Below are positions 1-10,812 of a stretch of 64,000 nt of DNA, piece by piece. The stretch's first letter is position 1; each line of letters opens with the position of its first letter. The stretch lies in contig NBAZ01000005.1 of assembly GCA_002794735.1 (NCBI GenBank), positions 1,364,001-1,428,000 of the forward strand, read 5' to 3'. Below the pieces are notes generated by a model, which worked only from the letters and a program-made list of their open reading frames with translations, did not search any database and was not told the DNA's origin. Made by a program: the position numbers and the translations under genes. The stretch comes from Pyrrhoderma lamaoense. Lineage: Eukaryota > Basidiomycota > Agaricomycetes > Hymenochaetales > Hymenochaetaceae.

Positions 1-1
1 C

Positions 2-580
2 ACTATCCTCCCAGTCATGAAGAAGACCGCATTACTTCCTGATTCTGATGTTCGGATTGTCACACTGTCGTCCTATGGACATAACTTCGCAAAGAACATA
101 AAGTTCAAAGAGAAAGAAGATTTCAACGGACCAGATCGTATCAATAGCAAACAAGCAGACTTGAGACGATATGGATTGACTAAATTGATGAACATCTTGT
201 GGACGGTTGAGCTATCAAGAAGATTGAAAGCATCAGTCGAAGATGGTGGATCGCGCATTATCTGCATATCAGTACACCCGGGTCTTGTAGCTACTGAGGG
301 CATGATGAATTGGTCTGAATCGTTCATTTGGCCGCTGAACTATTTGATACGGGCCATCGCGCTACTGACGTCGTATACTCCGGAAAAGGCTTCAGGTACG
401 ATATTATTTGCGGCCGCTGCACCAATCGTCAGAGCAGAAAGAGAGAAGTATGACGCTACCTACCTTGAGCCGATAGGAAAAATCGGGAAGACGAGTAAGG
501 AGGCTCAAGATGAAACATTGCAAGCAGACTTATGGAAATTAACCGAACAAGTTCTTTCCGATGAGGGTCTATTGACCTGA
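2..580 (+). CDS. Short-chain dehydrogenase/reductase, C-terminal part (cut by window edge)
   Basis: This is the 3' part of an NAD(P)-dependent short-chain dehydrogenase/reductase of the retinol-dehydrogenase/WW-domain-oxidoreductase type. The reading frame is open from base 2, so the start codon and the Rossmann glycine motif lie left of the window. Visible family features are a strand ending in catalytic-type serines (RIVTLSSYGH), the active-site YxxxK as YGLTK, and the following VHPG segment (ISVHPGLVATE) that usually closes over the cofactor. The frame ends in TGA. Substrate cannot be told. The only methionine near the left edge (position 17) is internal, not the start, because coding similarity to the family continues upstream of it. 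Confidence 0.85.
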   Translation, partial: TILPVMKKTALLPDSDVRIVTLSSYGHNFAKNIKFKEKEDFNGPDRINSKQADLRRYGLTKLMNILWTVELSRRLKASVEDGGSRIICISVHPGLVATEGMMNWSESFIWPLNYLIRAIALLTSYTPEKASGTILFAAAAPIVRAEREKYDATYLEPIGKIGKTSKEAQDETLQADLWKLTEQVLSDEGLLT

Positions 581-1131
581 TAGCCTTGCTATGGGGCGTT
601 GTGCGTCATGATTTTGTTTGTAATCGTTCATGTTATTCCTTTATGCTGTAATACCTGTTTATTTTCGTTTATTACTTGATCCTTCATATCTCTATGAGGA
701 CCACATATCGTAAGTTATGATCTGCGCTCGAGTTTATCCGATTACTATATGAAAGTATTTCGTTATGCTTTAGTAACTCATAATCAGGGGTAGCTCTTTT
801 GGCTATAGTTTTAAGTTCAACGAATGTTACAATGTATCTGTTTCATTTCCTACATGTGTAGAAATTATAAAACTCTAATTATGTAATAAATTTATTATTA
901 ATATAACTAGTAAGCTAGATCTAATTCTGGATATATAAACTATACAGCATTCCATAAACGGAAATCTTGCGCAACACACAAGTTATTGTAGTAGTTTAGT
1001 AGTTGAGGATAGAGCTCTTCGAACCCTCAAAAATCCTGTGCGACCGTTTCACGCAGTCTGTATCATTCAAACCCAATTATTTACTTGCTTTCTAATCGCT
1101 GGATTTATAGCTTCAAAACGAATACTTCAAC
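581..1131. other. Intergenic, no gene seen
   Basis: AT-rich spacer of about 550 bases between the dehydrogenase and eS10. It holds the 3' end of the former and the promoter/5' leader of the latter. I see no conserved ORF or RNA gene. Confidence 0.5.
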
Positions 1132-1639
1132 ATGATTATTTCCAAGGAAAACAGGAAACTCATCTACGAAAACCTCTTTCGTGGTACGCAGGACATACCT
1201 TTGAGTTAAAGACTAAACTTCATCTGATTTGTTCTCGGAAACAGAGGGCGTAATGGTCGCAAAGAAGGACTACAATGCACCCAAACACGAGGACTTGGAT
1301 GTCCCCAACCTCGAGGTTATCAAAGCCATGCAGTCATTGACTTCGAAGGGCTATGTCAAGACTCAATTCTCGTGGCAATGGTATTACTATGTATGCACAC
1401 CTGAAGGTGTTGAGTACCTCCGTGAATATCTACACCTTCCCCAGGAAATCGTACCTGCCACCTACAAAAAGGCCGTGCGTCCACCCCGTCCTGCCCAAGT
1501 CCGTGACAGTACCTACCGTCCTCCTCGCGGTGACCGTGGTGACCGTGATGACTACCGCCGTCGCGACAAAGCTGAGGGTGCGCCGGGAGAGTTTAGACCT
1601 CAGTTTGCTGGCGTCGGACGTGGTCAACCAAGAGAATAG
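1132..1639 (+). CDS. RPS10: 40S ribosomal protein eS10 (RPS10)
   Basis: Complete two-exon gene for small-subunit ribosomal protein eS10, about 148 residues, the normal fungal length. Exon 1 is 1132-1183, the intron is 1184-1244 (GT...AG, phase 1) and exon 2 is 1245-1639. The junction restores the family N-terminus: a [17 protein letters not shown] start followed by EGVMVAKKD. Further recognisable blocks are [22 protein letters not shown] and [16 protein letters not shown] (plectin/S10 domain). The C-terminal tail is rich in Arg, Asp and Gly ([15 protein letters not shown]) as in other eukaryotes. A methionine inside exon 2 (1253) would give a truncated protein and is not the start. The protein acts in the head of the 40S subunit near the mRNA entry channel. 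Confidence 0.95.
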
Positions 1640-2415
1640 ATACATTTTTCTACGGTCGGGATGTATTTTCTTCATTGTACAGAGGCAGCTGTTGTACGGG
1701 CAGTGGTCCAATCCATGTGTATTCCATCCGCTATGCAATTCCTTTCTTCTCTTCTATGCGGTCTGTCTGACACCTTGTTAGTGCATCAATAGTTAGTTTT
1801 TACCATCTCGAAGCAGCAATCCGTGTGAATAGTCCATATCGTTTTTCTCTAGGTTTTTAAGTAATGATTTGCCTTCGGTGAACGATTCTTCTATCGTATA
1901 CAAGTACCATCATTACCCTGGTGCGCCCTTCGGACGCAATACACAATGGCCTCGAAATGACAGGAACTCTCTACATTGTGCAGTAGCCTTTCTGTCTTCA
2001 CCTCCTTTGCTGAAACCTGGCCTAATGGTTACTTATACATTTCTTGACATTCTTTCTATATAATAAGCGATTAGATTATCGTTTTCTCATCACTAATCTA
2101 TAGTATTTCGGAGTCAATAATAGGTTGTTGCATATCTCCAGGTGAGAGGTATGTGGTTGTAGGGGTTGTAGGCATGTTTCAAGGATAGAACGCGACTTTA
2201 CTTTGACTGGGGCAAAAATACGAATACATGCCGTCGATGTGCTGGCTCAACACGAAACCTCGTGCAAGTCGTGAGGGTCGGAGTATTAAATACACGTATT
2301 GAGCCCCATAGTGTGTTATTGTTCCAAAACCTGCAGGTATCCTTAACTCTTATACCCCCAGCTCTATCTCTATAAGTGAACCGACTAAGCGCTCCCCGCT
2401 CATTAGCAAACAAAC
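1640..2415. other. Intergenic, no gene seen
   Basis: About 780 bases holding the 3' end of RPS10 and the upstream region of the next gene. Only short non-conserved frames are present. Confidence 0.5.
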
Positions 2416-5116
2416 ATGCCCGGGTGTAACTCTTGTGGTCGCTCATTTGTCTCTGTCGCAGCCTTGAACATGCATAAATTGCATACGAAGCAACATGTGG
2501 TTTGTCAGCATTGTCGTGAGGAATTTAAAAACCAAGAGTCGGTGCTTCAGGTACGTGGATTGAATTAGCTAGATAACTACGCTCAGGAAACTCATTCTTT
2601 GTGTGTGACATATAGCACTCCATTAAGAAGCATAGTCTGTTATGCTGTGCGGCTTGCAAGAGAATCTTCTCCTCTGAAAAGGCTCTGACCAATCACCTTT
2701 TTGATTCCCCCAAGCATCCCAAATGCCGGTCATGTCAGGTTGGGTTTAGAGGAGAAGCAGAACGCTCTGCAGTGAGATTTTTTATTCTATTTGATTAAAG
2801 TTCAAACACAAATGGACTGACACTATCTAATTTTACAGCATATTTGCAGGAGCAGCACTATGATCGAAGAGGGAACATTCCCGAGCACATTCATGGTAGT
2901 CAGTATATTGCTACCAGCTACTAAATTATTTATCTCCTCAACGTATTCTGATTACAGGATGGACTATCATCCCCTGCGTCCAGTATCAGGTCCCAAGACC
3001 TTTCTATTCTATCGAATAAAAGCGATATCGAATCATACGTCCACTCTCCTGTATCATCTTCACGAAGCATGGTACAAAATAATGACAACGTAGAAATCAC
3101 CATCGGAATATCGTCACCTCCTCATCAGAATATATCGTTAACACAGCAAGTGATTTCCGTGATGATCCCAGATGAGGTACAACAACCGAGTATCGTGTTG
3201 TCCTTTGTGGGAGACCAACAGGTGATTGCTTTATAAAATTATTCCCGTGCTTCAAGTCTAAAACTCTTTTAGGAAGATACAGGATCCCAAGAGTCTCATA
3301 TGCAGGAACATACGCCTCCGCCATCACGACCTCGTAGTGCCCAGTCTAGCCGTTCGTCTCTACTTTTGCAAGATTATGGTGAAGAACAGAATCAGCAGAT
3401 CATAGTTGACGATCCGTTACACAGTCAAAGCTCAACACACCAAACTTTATTGCAGAGCATGATAAACAACTCTTCTCCACTGCTTGAAGCAAATATCCCA
3501 TTACCATCCGAATCAGAATCCGAATTATCAACCGAGGAAGAGTATCCCGAATTACTAGTGGCTGATAATCTTCCTTATTCCCAATATATCCCTTATCAGT
3601 CTCAAGCTAGTGCTGTGAAACTTCCTGAAAATTGGGACTTGTCCCCCCACAATGGTAGGATAAGCAAAGTAACAGAAGAAATGAGGGCCTCTTGGCAAGC
3701 CAAGTGTGTTAAGCTATCTTCTTCCTACCCATCAAAGAGAAGTGGGGACACGCGTACGTCTTCACAGCAACACTCGCGACTCCCAACTATAGCGGACGAA
3801 TTGGAAGAGCCTGAGACGGATACGGCATCTGAAGCGGGGCCTCTTACTTTTGTAATTACGGATCCTCTTTCTGCTCAGGTAAACCCTGGACTGCGGAGAA
3901 GAAGGTTGAGTTTATCGCCTACTTTAGCTTCTATCCCAGAAGCATCTCGGGATCTTCCCTTTTTACCATTGGATCTCACAAGAATTGACAAGCTTAGGGA
4001 CTGTGATTCAAATACAGAGAGTTCAATGGGAATCTTCGAGCATCATGCTGAGGATTTCCTGTATGATAGCCTTTCAGATACCGAAAGATGTCAAACACCG
4101 TTGACATATCTGTCCGCTGGTGAGTTCCCGGAAGATGACGGTGATGACGAGAATGAAGAGAGCTGCTCCGAAAAGAGTTTCTCATGTAAGTCCTTTTTTT
4201 AAATTCGAATTTAGTCGATTTGGTTTTAAGAGAGGCACTTCGTTCATCCGAAAGCACCACCAACGCTCACCATTGAGAATCTCTCACATTTCTCTCTTGG
4301 GTTGTCCTCCCCGACTACACCATCTGATAGTGATCCTTTCACTGATCCGTTCAATCTCCACCCATCCCGTACGAACTCGCCTATGAATACTACATTCCCT
4401 AAGCGGGCTCGGGCTTGGTCAATAGGATTATCAATGACCGATTCACTGCTTACTGTCCCGCCAAGCACACACGTTCCGCAAAAGGTTAATGGAAATGATG
4501 AATTCAAAAGAATCGGAAAGGTCCCTACGAATGTTGAGGATATTGATGATGATGAACTTGACGAAGACGCAATCACAGCCGATGAGCCACCCTCGACTGC
4601 CATTGAGGATGACCTATTCTCTGACTCAGAACCAGAGAATAGAAGAGCGCTCGATGCTTCGAATATTAAAGATGACAAATTGGAGAACCGTAATGCGTTT
4701 GGTGACCCGAGCACTGCTTCTGGTACTCTGGTGAACTCTCAATTTGCTGAGGAAGGACATCCCTTGCGGTCGATTATATCGTTGAATACCAGAAGTCCTA
4801 TGTTATCACTACCTTCCATTTCATCTTCGACTCAGCGTAATGGCGTTAGATCTAGTACAGAACCTGGTGTTCCCTTACCCTTGAGCTGCCGACTTTGTCA
4901 CATCGATGAGTGTAAAGATATTACTGCGACATTTTGCGGGCATATTTTCTGTAATGAGTGAGGGAATATATCTGTATTATATCAACTGTCTTACTAATCC
5001 GGTGTTTTACTTTGGCTAGGTGTATTACTCGTGAGATAATGTCGACGTCCAAATGTCCTGTATGCGCCACGCCTACTCTCTTATATTGTCTTTTCAAGCT
5101 CCATCTCCAATCATAG
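2416..5116 (+). CDS. C2H2-type/RING-finger protein, probable E3 ubiquitin ligase
   Basis: Seven-exon gene, about 774 residues: 2416-2550, 2616-2771, 2839-2895, 2958-3221, 3273-4185, 4255-4957 and 5020-5116, all GT-AG with phases that match. The N-terminus has repeated Cys/His pairs of C2H2 type (CNSCGRSF...H, CQHCREEF, CAACKRIFSSEKALTNH, CRSCQVGF). The middle 500 residues are acidic, Ser/Pro-rich and probably disordered. The last 60 residues form a C3HC4 RING: CRLC, FCGHIFCNEC split by the last intron, then CPVC. RING proteins of this layout usually act as E3 ubiquitin ligases, and the zinc fingers may bind protein or nucleic acid. The substrate is unknown. The exon 3 borders (micro-exon of 57 nt) are the least certain. 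Confidence 0.85.
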
Positions 5117-5620
5117 TCTATGTAATAATGTTGTCACAGATATACATATGTATGTTATTCTCTGCAGGATAGGGAAAAATCAGTATAGTAAACTTGAAAT
5201 AGAAATGTGGGAACATAGCTAGTACCTGAGTTATATTTGTGACCCTTGTAGATATTAAGCACATGTAGTACTTGTAACTCTCACAAGAGGTACCCTTTCT
5301 AAATATACGTAATTTCCTCTAAAGCAAGACGGTATGGATTATATTTCGCCTCTTGGTAGCGACTATTCTGATTGCGTGATTGTAAACATGAATATGTTCT
5401 TGTATGCCATACCTGTTATTTCTTGGTTTATAATAGAAAAAAGAAGTAGCTCGGTACATGAATGAATACATATGTATTACACTACAGGACATTGTTTTAC
5501 ACGAATTGTTGTACATATACATATACATGCAGACGTACATGACAAGACCAAAGTCCGAAGAAGGAAAGAAAAGAAGCAGAGAGAAAGGAGAAAGTAAAAT
5601 TGCATCGTGACTTGAGGTTT
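5117..5620. other. Intergenic between convergent genes
   Basis: AT-rich region of about 500 bases between the 3' ends of two convergent genes. It has short ATGTATAT-type repeats near 5515-5530 but no gene. Confidence 0.5.
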
Positions 5621-6567
5621 TCAGTAATGAGCACCGGAGGACACGTTGACATCCACGCGACGCCGTCTAAAATCAGAGCAATCTTCGGGAGCGGCGAGGG
5701 GCGGAGGCAGGGCGTAAGGCGAAACATCCAAATCACTTCTAGAGCTTTCAGGGAATGATTCTTGCTTCTGATGATTAGTTACAGAGTCTGTAAGTCTTAA
5801 TATATGAATATATAGCCGGAAACAAATACGTTATGCAGCTTTTGAACAAGCATTTGAAAAATTTCGTCAACTTTTGGGACTTGGTCGAAATCGTAGTCTG
5901 AGATTAAAAATTTATCAAGGATTATCGATTAAAGTTGGATAAGAAAGTCATACCTTCGATGGAAACTTTATGATGTTTCGAAGAGTTTCCATCGCTTGCA
6001 ATCCGGGTTCTTCAGGCTTGAGAGAGAGAGAGAGTATAATTTTGATAATTCTGGTTTTGGTAATATTGGTAGCAATACTCACTAACGATAACTCCGCCCC
6101 GCTCACTACACAATTTGTATTTCCTCCGCCGACATACCTTATTTGAGATGCTGGCTCCGGATCCAAGTCTTCAATCTCAGTTGCCTCTCCAGAGCTAGTA
6201 CCATCCATGGATTCTGGTGAATCATGGAGGTCTCCCCATCCCATTATTTGTGAGTTTATCTCACGCCTAATTGTATTTAATCCGAAAGTTTCCTTACGAC
6301 GCCTACTCTGAGCAATGTCCCCAGAGTTAGTTACCGCCCGAATTGACTCAGGATTTCATCATCTGGGCCTCCTGTGCCCAGAGACGCACCCGAAGATACA
6401 CTCGATCGATTAACAAGGCTCGCTGTCCCGATGGAATGTGTGGGATGCTTTCTCTTAGCTTCGGAGTCAAGTAAAGGCGGTGGTATATTCTCCTTTCCGA
6501 TAGACTCGCTACTATCTGAAGATGCTATTTCAGGTATATTTCCTTCGTTATCGTTTCGATTTATCAT
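5621..6567 (-). CDS. Hypothetical Ser-rich protein with conserved-looking DYDFDQVPKVDEIFQML core
   Basis: Spliced minus-strand gene that I do not recognise. The start ATG is at 6567 with a stop just upstream, and TGA is at 5621-5623. Three introns are well supported by frame: 6137-6010, 5953-5898 and 5829-5768, joining KVSIE to DYDFDQVPKVDEIFQML and then to KQESFPESSR. The N-terminal half has an acidic KENIPPP-like segment and a basic SRRRKETFG block. Between them (6337-6339 region) the frame is broken: either a 92-nt intron (donor GTATCT near 6400) is removed, or one G is missing from a GGG run. KENIPP and the SP/TP sites are reminiscent of cell-cycle regulators, but this is only an impression. 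It is divergent from COQ4. Confidence 0.6.
6020..6034. repeat. (GA)n microsatellite serving as polypyrimidine tract
   Basis: Seven GA units on the plus strand. On the minus strand they form the CT-rich tract just before the intron acceptor at 6010 of the overlapping hypothetical gene. Confidence 0.7.
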
Positions 6568-7141
6568 CTCTCAAAGTTCCGTTATAATACCGTATCGTCG
6601 TATCGTCAATAATCGTACAGGTCCGTTAAGAAATAGAGAGGACTTTCGAAGGGTGTTGATGTTGGAGAATAAGTAATGATTAAAGTGGTTGGCCTGTTCG
6701 TCTAGTTATATATGTTTCTGTAATGTAGTTTGGTCAGTGGTTACCATTGTAAATAAAGACAATTGGAATTCTGTTGCATGCGTATGAAAAAGAGATAATA
6801 TTCTAGACAAGAAGCCGACTACGCGAATCTCATTGTAGCTTTTTTCTAAATGATCGAAGCAAAAGGCTTTGTATAGAGAGATTCTGTTTCAAACGAGAAG
6901 TTTAGCTTAGATTCCAGTCTTTGTTGTCATATTTGTACTACTATTAGTCAGTACTTAGTCTTGGTGGTAAACAAAAAAGTCACTTGCAGAAAAGGGAATA
7001 ATCGGAACTCACTTGTCACGGGTGAACAGTGTCACATCGTTACGAACCGCGGTTCCGGATTATTCACGCGACTTTTTCGAATAATGAAATAATAATAATC
7101 ACATTCAGCGTGAATTAGGCGTATGTGTACAAGTAACGGTC
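6568..7141. other. Divergent promoter region
   Basis: About 570 bases between two divergently transcribed genes (hypothetical 5621-6567 and COQ4). AT-rich, with no gene seen. A short A/T-rich stretch (AATAATGAAATAATAATAAT) lies around 7080-7099. Confidence 0.5.
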
Positions 7142-8213
7142 ATGTTTGCGCCAGTAGTCCGTCTTAGTAGTAAAGCATCGAACCATCCTCACTATCTCAG
7201 AAATGTGTTATTGTTGACAAATTGGGTAACGAAGGGACATCAAGGGTTGTACCAATCACATAAGAGGAATACGAGTACAAAGCCTGCGTATGAGGGTCAC
7301 ATCCCCCTTAATGCGTTTGAGAACGCCTTTTTGGCTGTGGGCTCTGGACTCGTATTGTTGACAAACCCTAATAGAGCTGGTATGTGTTTCCCGATCTCCT
7401 CGGAGGTTCATTCTTCTTGAAAGTCAGTGTCTTAAGTCAACGTTCCATCTATATTAACAATGGCTCTTTTTGTCTGTGTGATTTGGTAGATTTGGTAGCA
7501 GCTTTAGGTGAAACAACAGCCATTGGACCTGTCCTCCCTCGGCTTCGAGATCAGATGCTTGATAGTGTGGAAGGGCGACGAGTCCTGAAGGCGAGACCGA
7601 GGATCAATACTCGAACGGTTGATATAAAGAAGCTTGCATCGCTCCCTGAGAATACTCTTGGCCATACATATGTCAAGTGGCTCGAACGGTGTGAAGTAAC
7701 TCCCGACTCTCGTGAACCAGTACGTATCTAGATCAGTAACTAAGCAACAAGTCTTATGGGTTCTCGACCGTTGATCATGAGATTTTCGACTTATAGGTCC
7801 ATTATATCGATGATCCAGAATTAGCATATGTGATGCAAAGGTATCGAGAATGTCATGATCTGTATCACGCTTCCCTAGGGATGCCTGTTGATGGGCTTTC
7901 TGAGCTAGCCGTGAAAGCCTTTGAGTTCGCAAATCTTGGTCTCCCTATGGCTGCTTTGAGCGCCATATTTGGCCCATGGAGACTGTCGAGTAAAAGGCGG
8001 GAGCGGTACTTTAAAGAGTTTCTCCCATGGGCATTACAGTGTGGTGGCTCTTCTCAAAGTATGATAACTGTGTTTTGGGAAGAGCGATGGAACCAAGATA
8101 TCGGGGAGTTGAGGAGAGAGCTAGGACTAACAGAACCACCACCAATTACGTGGAAGAAAAGTAAGATTATACCAATGCGAGAACCAGTTCAGGAGGGGTC
8201 GATCAAAGAGTAG
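7142..8213 (+). CDS. COQ4: Ubiquinone biosynthesis protein COQ4, mitochondrial
   Basis: Complete three-exon gene of about 294 residues: 7142-7379, 7490-7719 and 7797-8213. COQ4 is a mitochondrial inner-membrane-associated scaffold/metal protein of the CoQ synthome and supports ubiquinone ring modification. The N-terminus is basic and hydroxylated, as expected for a mitochondrial targeting signal. Family blocks follow in order: GHIPLNAFENAFLAVGSG, then ALGETTA, the GRRVLKARPRI segment and the metal-binding HDxxH-x11-E motif (H176, D177, H180, E192), seen as HDLYHASLGMPVDGLSE. It ends with the long helical FLPWALQCG block. Length and motif order match the family, with no frame problem. Confidence 0.95.
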
Positions 8214-8705
8214 CAGGGTCATAATTATCTTTATTGTAAACTGTACACTATTTACTCTGTTCTGCATAATCACTATCCCTACTCAAATCGTGTTCAATGT
8301 TTGAAGTGTAAGGAACCGTCATTGGTGATTCTAATACAGTGGTGACAAGCAAACGTATGTACATTCTGACATAGACAAAAAAACAAAAAAAGACTGAAAA
8401 ATGAGATTGAGGACAACAATATTAGATCCCCGCCATATCTGGGAATCATCATGATCACGAAAGCGAAAGAGTTTAGTCGGAGTATAGAAAGCATGCGAGG
8501 ATGGGATACATTGATTAAAAGCAAAATTAATGGTCCAGTAATGCTTGTTCCAGTTGGCCAATATGAAGGTGGCGATATGAAGGGAGCAAATATGATACAT
8601 TGATAAAAGAAAGATGCAGGTGCAGGTGCTATTGAAAACCTATTGATTGGAAGGAAAATAGTATACTTGATGTATGGTGTTGAGCGTATAATTGGAAGAC
8701 AGTCA
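8214..8705. other. Intergenic between convergent genes
   Basis: About 490 bases between the COQ4 stop and the stop of the minus-strand Ser-rich gene. Small reading frames only, none conserved. Confidence 0.5.
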
Positions 8706-10571
8706 TCAGAGTGCTTTGCGAAATCCTGGGCCAGGAAGTTTGCCAGAACCCAAGGTCTTAGTATGAGGCATAGGGAGTCGGGATAAGTTCGAGCTCGTGC
8801 CCGCTATCGACGGGCGTGGGATAGTTGTAGTCGATGCTGAAGTAGATCGAACCAAGGGTTTGGAAGGCAGTGTCGTACTTCTCGATAGAGTGTTCGCCCC
8901 AGTCCGCAAAGATGTAGGAATACTTGGACGTTGAGGTCCTGACCTAACCGAAGAAGCTAAACTACGCTTTTCTGATGACTCCGCTATTTTCGACTCTTTG
9001 AAAAATGGAGCATCAGCAGTAAGTGGGACGCGCCTCGCGCCGCCTACACGACCGGTAGTGGCTGCTTTTGCACTTGTCGACATAGAAAAGGAAAGACGTT
9101 TCTGAGTCAACGTCTGACTAGGAACCTGGTTCGTGCTTGACTCTAGGGATGTCCGTGATTTCATTAGATCTGTACTAATACTAGAACGGCGAGCAAGCAA
9201 AGGGCGGCGGACTGGAGCGGATGCAGTAGAAGCTACAGTGGTAGCCATGGGAGCTTGTGCCCTTTTCCTTACAGCCAGTGGCTTAAGTTCTCCGATCGAG
9301 TCACGAGGTTTCAGAGAGCCCGTTCTCTTCATCATAGCACTTGCTGTCTTCTTTTCTTCATTTGCTCCACGGATAACGGCGATGCTCTTTTTTGGGGCCA
9401 ACACTCGAGCTCGTATATCTGATCCAGTAGAGATTGGAGACGAAGGCGGTGTTTGAAGCAAGATGTTGGATGAAGGTCCCATTCCAACACAATCATCTTC
9501 CAAATCATCAACACTCAGGTCAGGAGGGGGGAGTTCTCCTTTCGTGAGGGAGAGACGGCTCTCGACGATTGACAGCCTCTTAGATTTAAGCACCCGTCCG
9601 TTAGCTACAGAAAAGAAGGGTTTAGATCATGCAGCAACGTATTTTAGACTCTCGTTTACAAACCTGTAAAGTCAGTTCCTGAGCTGATCGATTTCCAAGA
9701 GGTTTGAGATGAGCAACATCCGTAAATGAGTCATCATCCAAACGCTCTAAGAACGACAGCTCGTCATGAGAAGATCACCAGATAAATCGATTTTCTTTAT
9801 TTCAAATGAGCTTTGAACTTCAAAAGATGACCCAAGAAAGCCAGAAGGTGGATCTTGGAATTGTGGGCTACGCGACTGAGGAGTTGTGACGGAGCACCGT
9901 TCCTCAAGAGACTGGGAACTGAAAGGTATTGCTGGAGCAAGATAGGGTGTAGTATGAGAGGAGATGGTGATTGATGGTGAAGTGATATGAGGTATACTAC
10001 TTCGTGCTTCCTGCGAGATACCTACTAGTGGGGAAGGAGTGGGTAGATCTGAGTTAGTGACACCTGTAGCAAACTTCAGGATACTCTTTGAAGAGCTTCT
10101 AGGTGTATCAAGATTGATCAACTTCTTTTCAGCTCCGAAATTAGGGGTGGCAATGTTATTTGTGACAAGAGATATTTCACTTAGAGGTTCACGGGGCCCA
10201 CTGCCTCTATCAAGATTTTCATCCTTGATTTTGCAGACACTTTCAAGCTCATCAGCAAGTTGAACGAGACAAAGGTTAGATGAATCAGAATCAGATCCTA
10301 AAGTAAATGATTTCCCGATTGAGTCCGGAGGAAGGTCCCTAATTTGACCCTGTATGTCAGTTTGTTTTGATCGAGAGATAGTCCGTTGGAAGAACTGCGT
10401 TTCTGAGAAACTTGCGTCAGATTGACGTGAGGTTCTCGGTGTCGTTGTGTTCACATTTTCCTTGTCCGAGCCGGAATCTGGAGAAGGGGTTGAAGCATCT
10501 CGATTTACAGTTGACGTTGACTGTGAAAGAGGATCAAAAAGAGCGAGAAGACTTGGGCGAGGTCGAGACAT
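8706..10571 (-). CDS. Ser/Thr/Pro-rich hypothetical protein
   Basis: Minus-strand gene of about 590 residues, not recognised. I place the start at ATG 10571 (MSRPRPSLLALFDPLSQ); the codon nine bases upstream is GTG, not ATG. Most of the protein is low-complexity Ser/Thr/Pro with many SP/TP and RxS sites and a KEN-like box (GSDKENVN). The only ordered-looking part is a short acidic helix (DELSFLERLDDDSFTDV) near the middle. An intron of about 70 nt is read near 9664-9597, joining TLQV to SNGRVLKSKRLS. Between 9750 and 9781 the frame jumps: either one base is missing or a 32-nt intron is used. Dense phosphorylation sites suggest a cell-cycle or cytoskeletal substrate, but that is inference only. 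It is divergently placed from XRN1. Confidence 0.65.
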
Positions 10572-10812
10572 GTAAAACACCAGTTACTAGCTAGTGGTCG
10601 AGGTTTGTAGTTGGCTTTCTGTGCGGCGGATGGGTGATGATGGTCAAAGCTCGTGTCGATCTCGTGACCGTGCCACACCTTCCATAAAAGGTATAAGTTA
10701 CGTTGCATAGGCCTTGTTTTGAGAGTCGTATTTCCATACTTATCTTCTTTCCTATTTTATAATAGCCTTCCGTCTTGTATAAATTGGTCATTCACGAGTA
10801 GAGTAACTCACC
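10572..10812. promoter_or_regulatory. Short bidirectional promoter between Ser-rich gene and XRN1
   Basis: Only 241 bases separate the two divergent start codons. The XRN1 start sits in a good fungal context (CACCATGG). No single binding site stands out. Confidence 0.5.

Noticed and set aside
1038..1253. Plus-strand frame over the RPS10 start
   Set aside because: It is a shadow of RPS10 exon 1 and its intron in another frame.
6313..6339. A 27-nt intron in the hypothetical gene (GTAACTAACT...CTCAG)
   Set aside because: It looks like a miniature intron, but removing it gives the wrong frame downstream; a 92-nt intron or one missing G fits.
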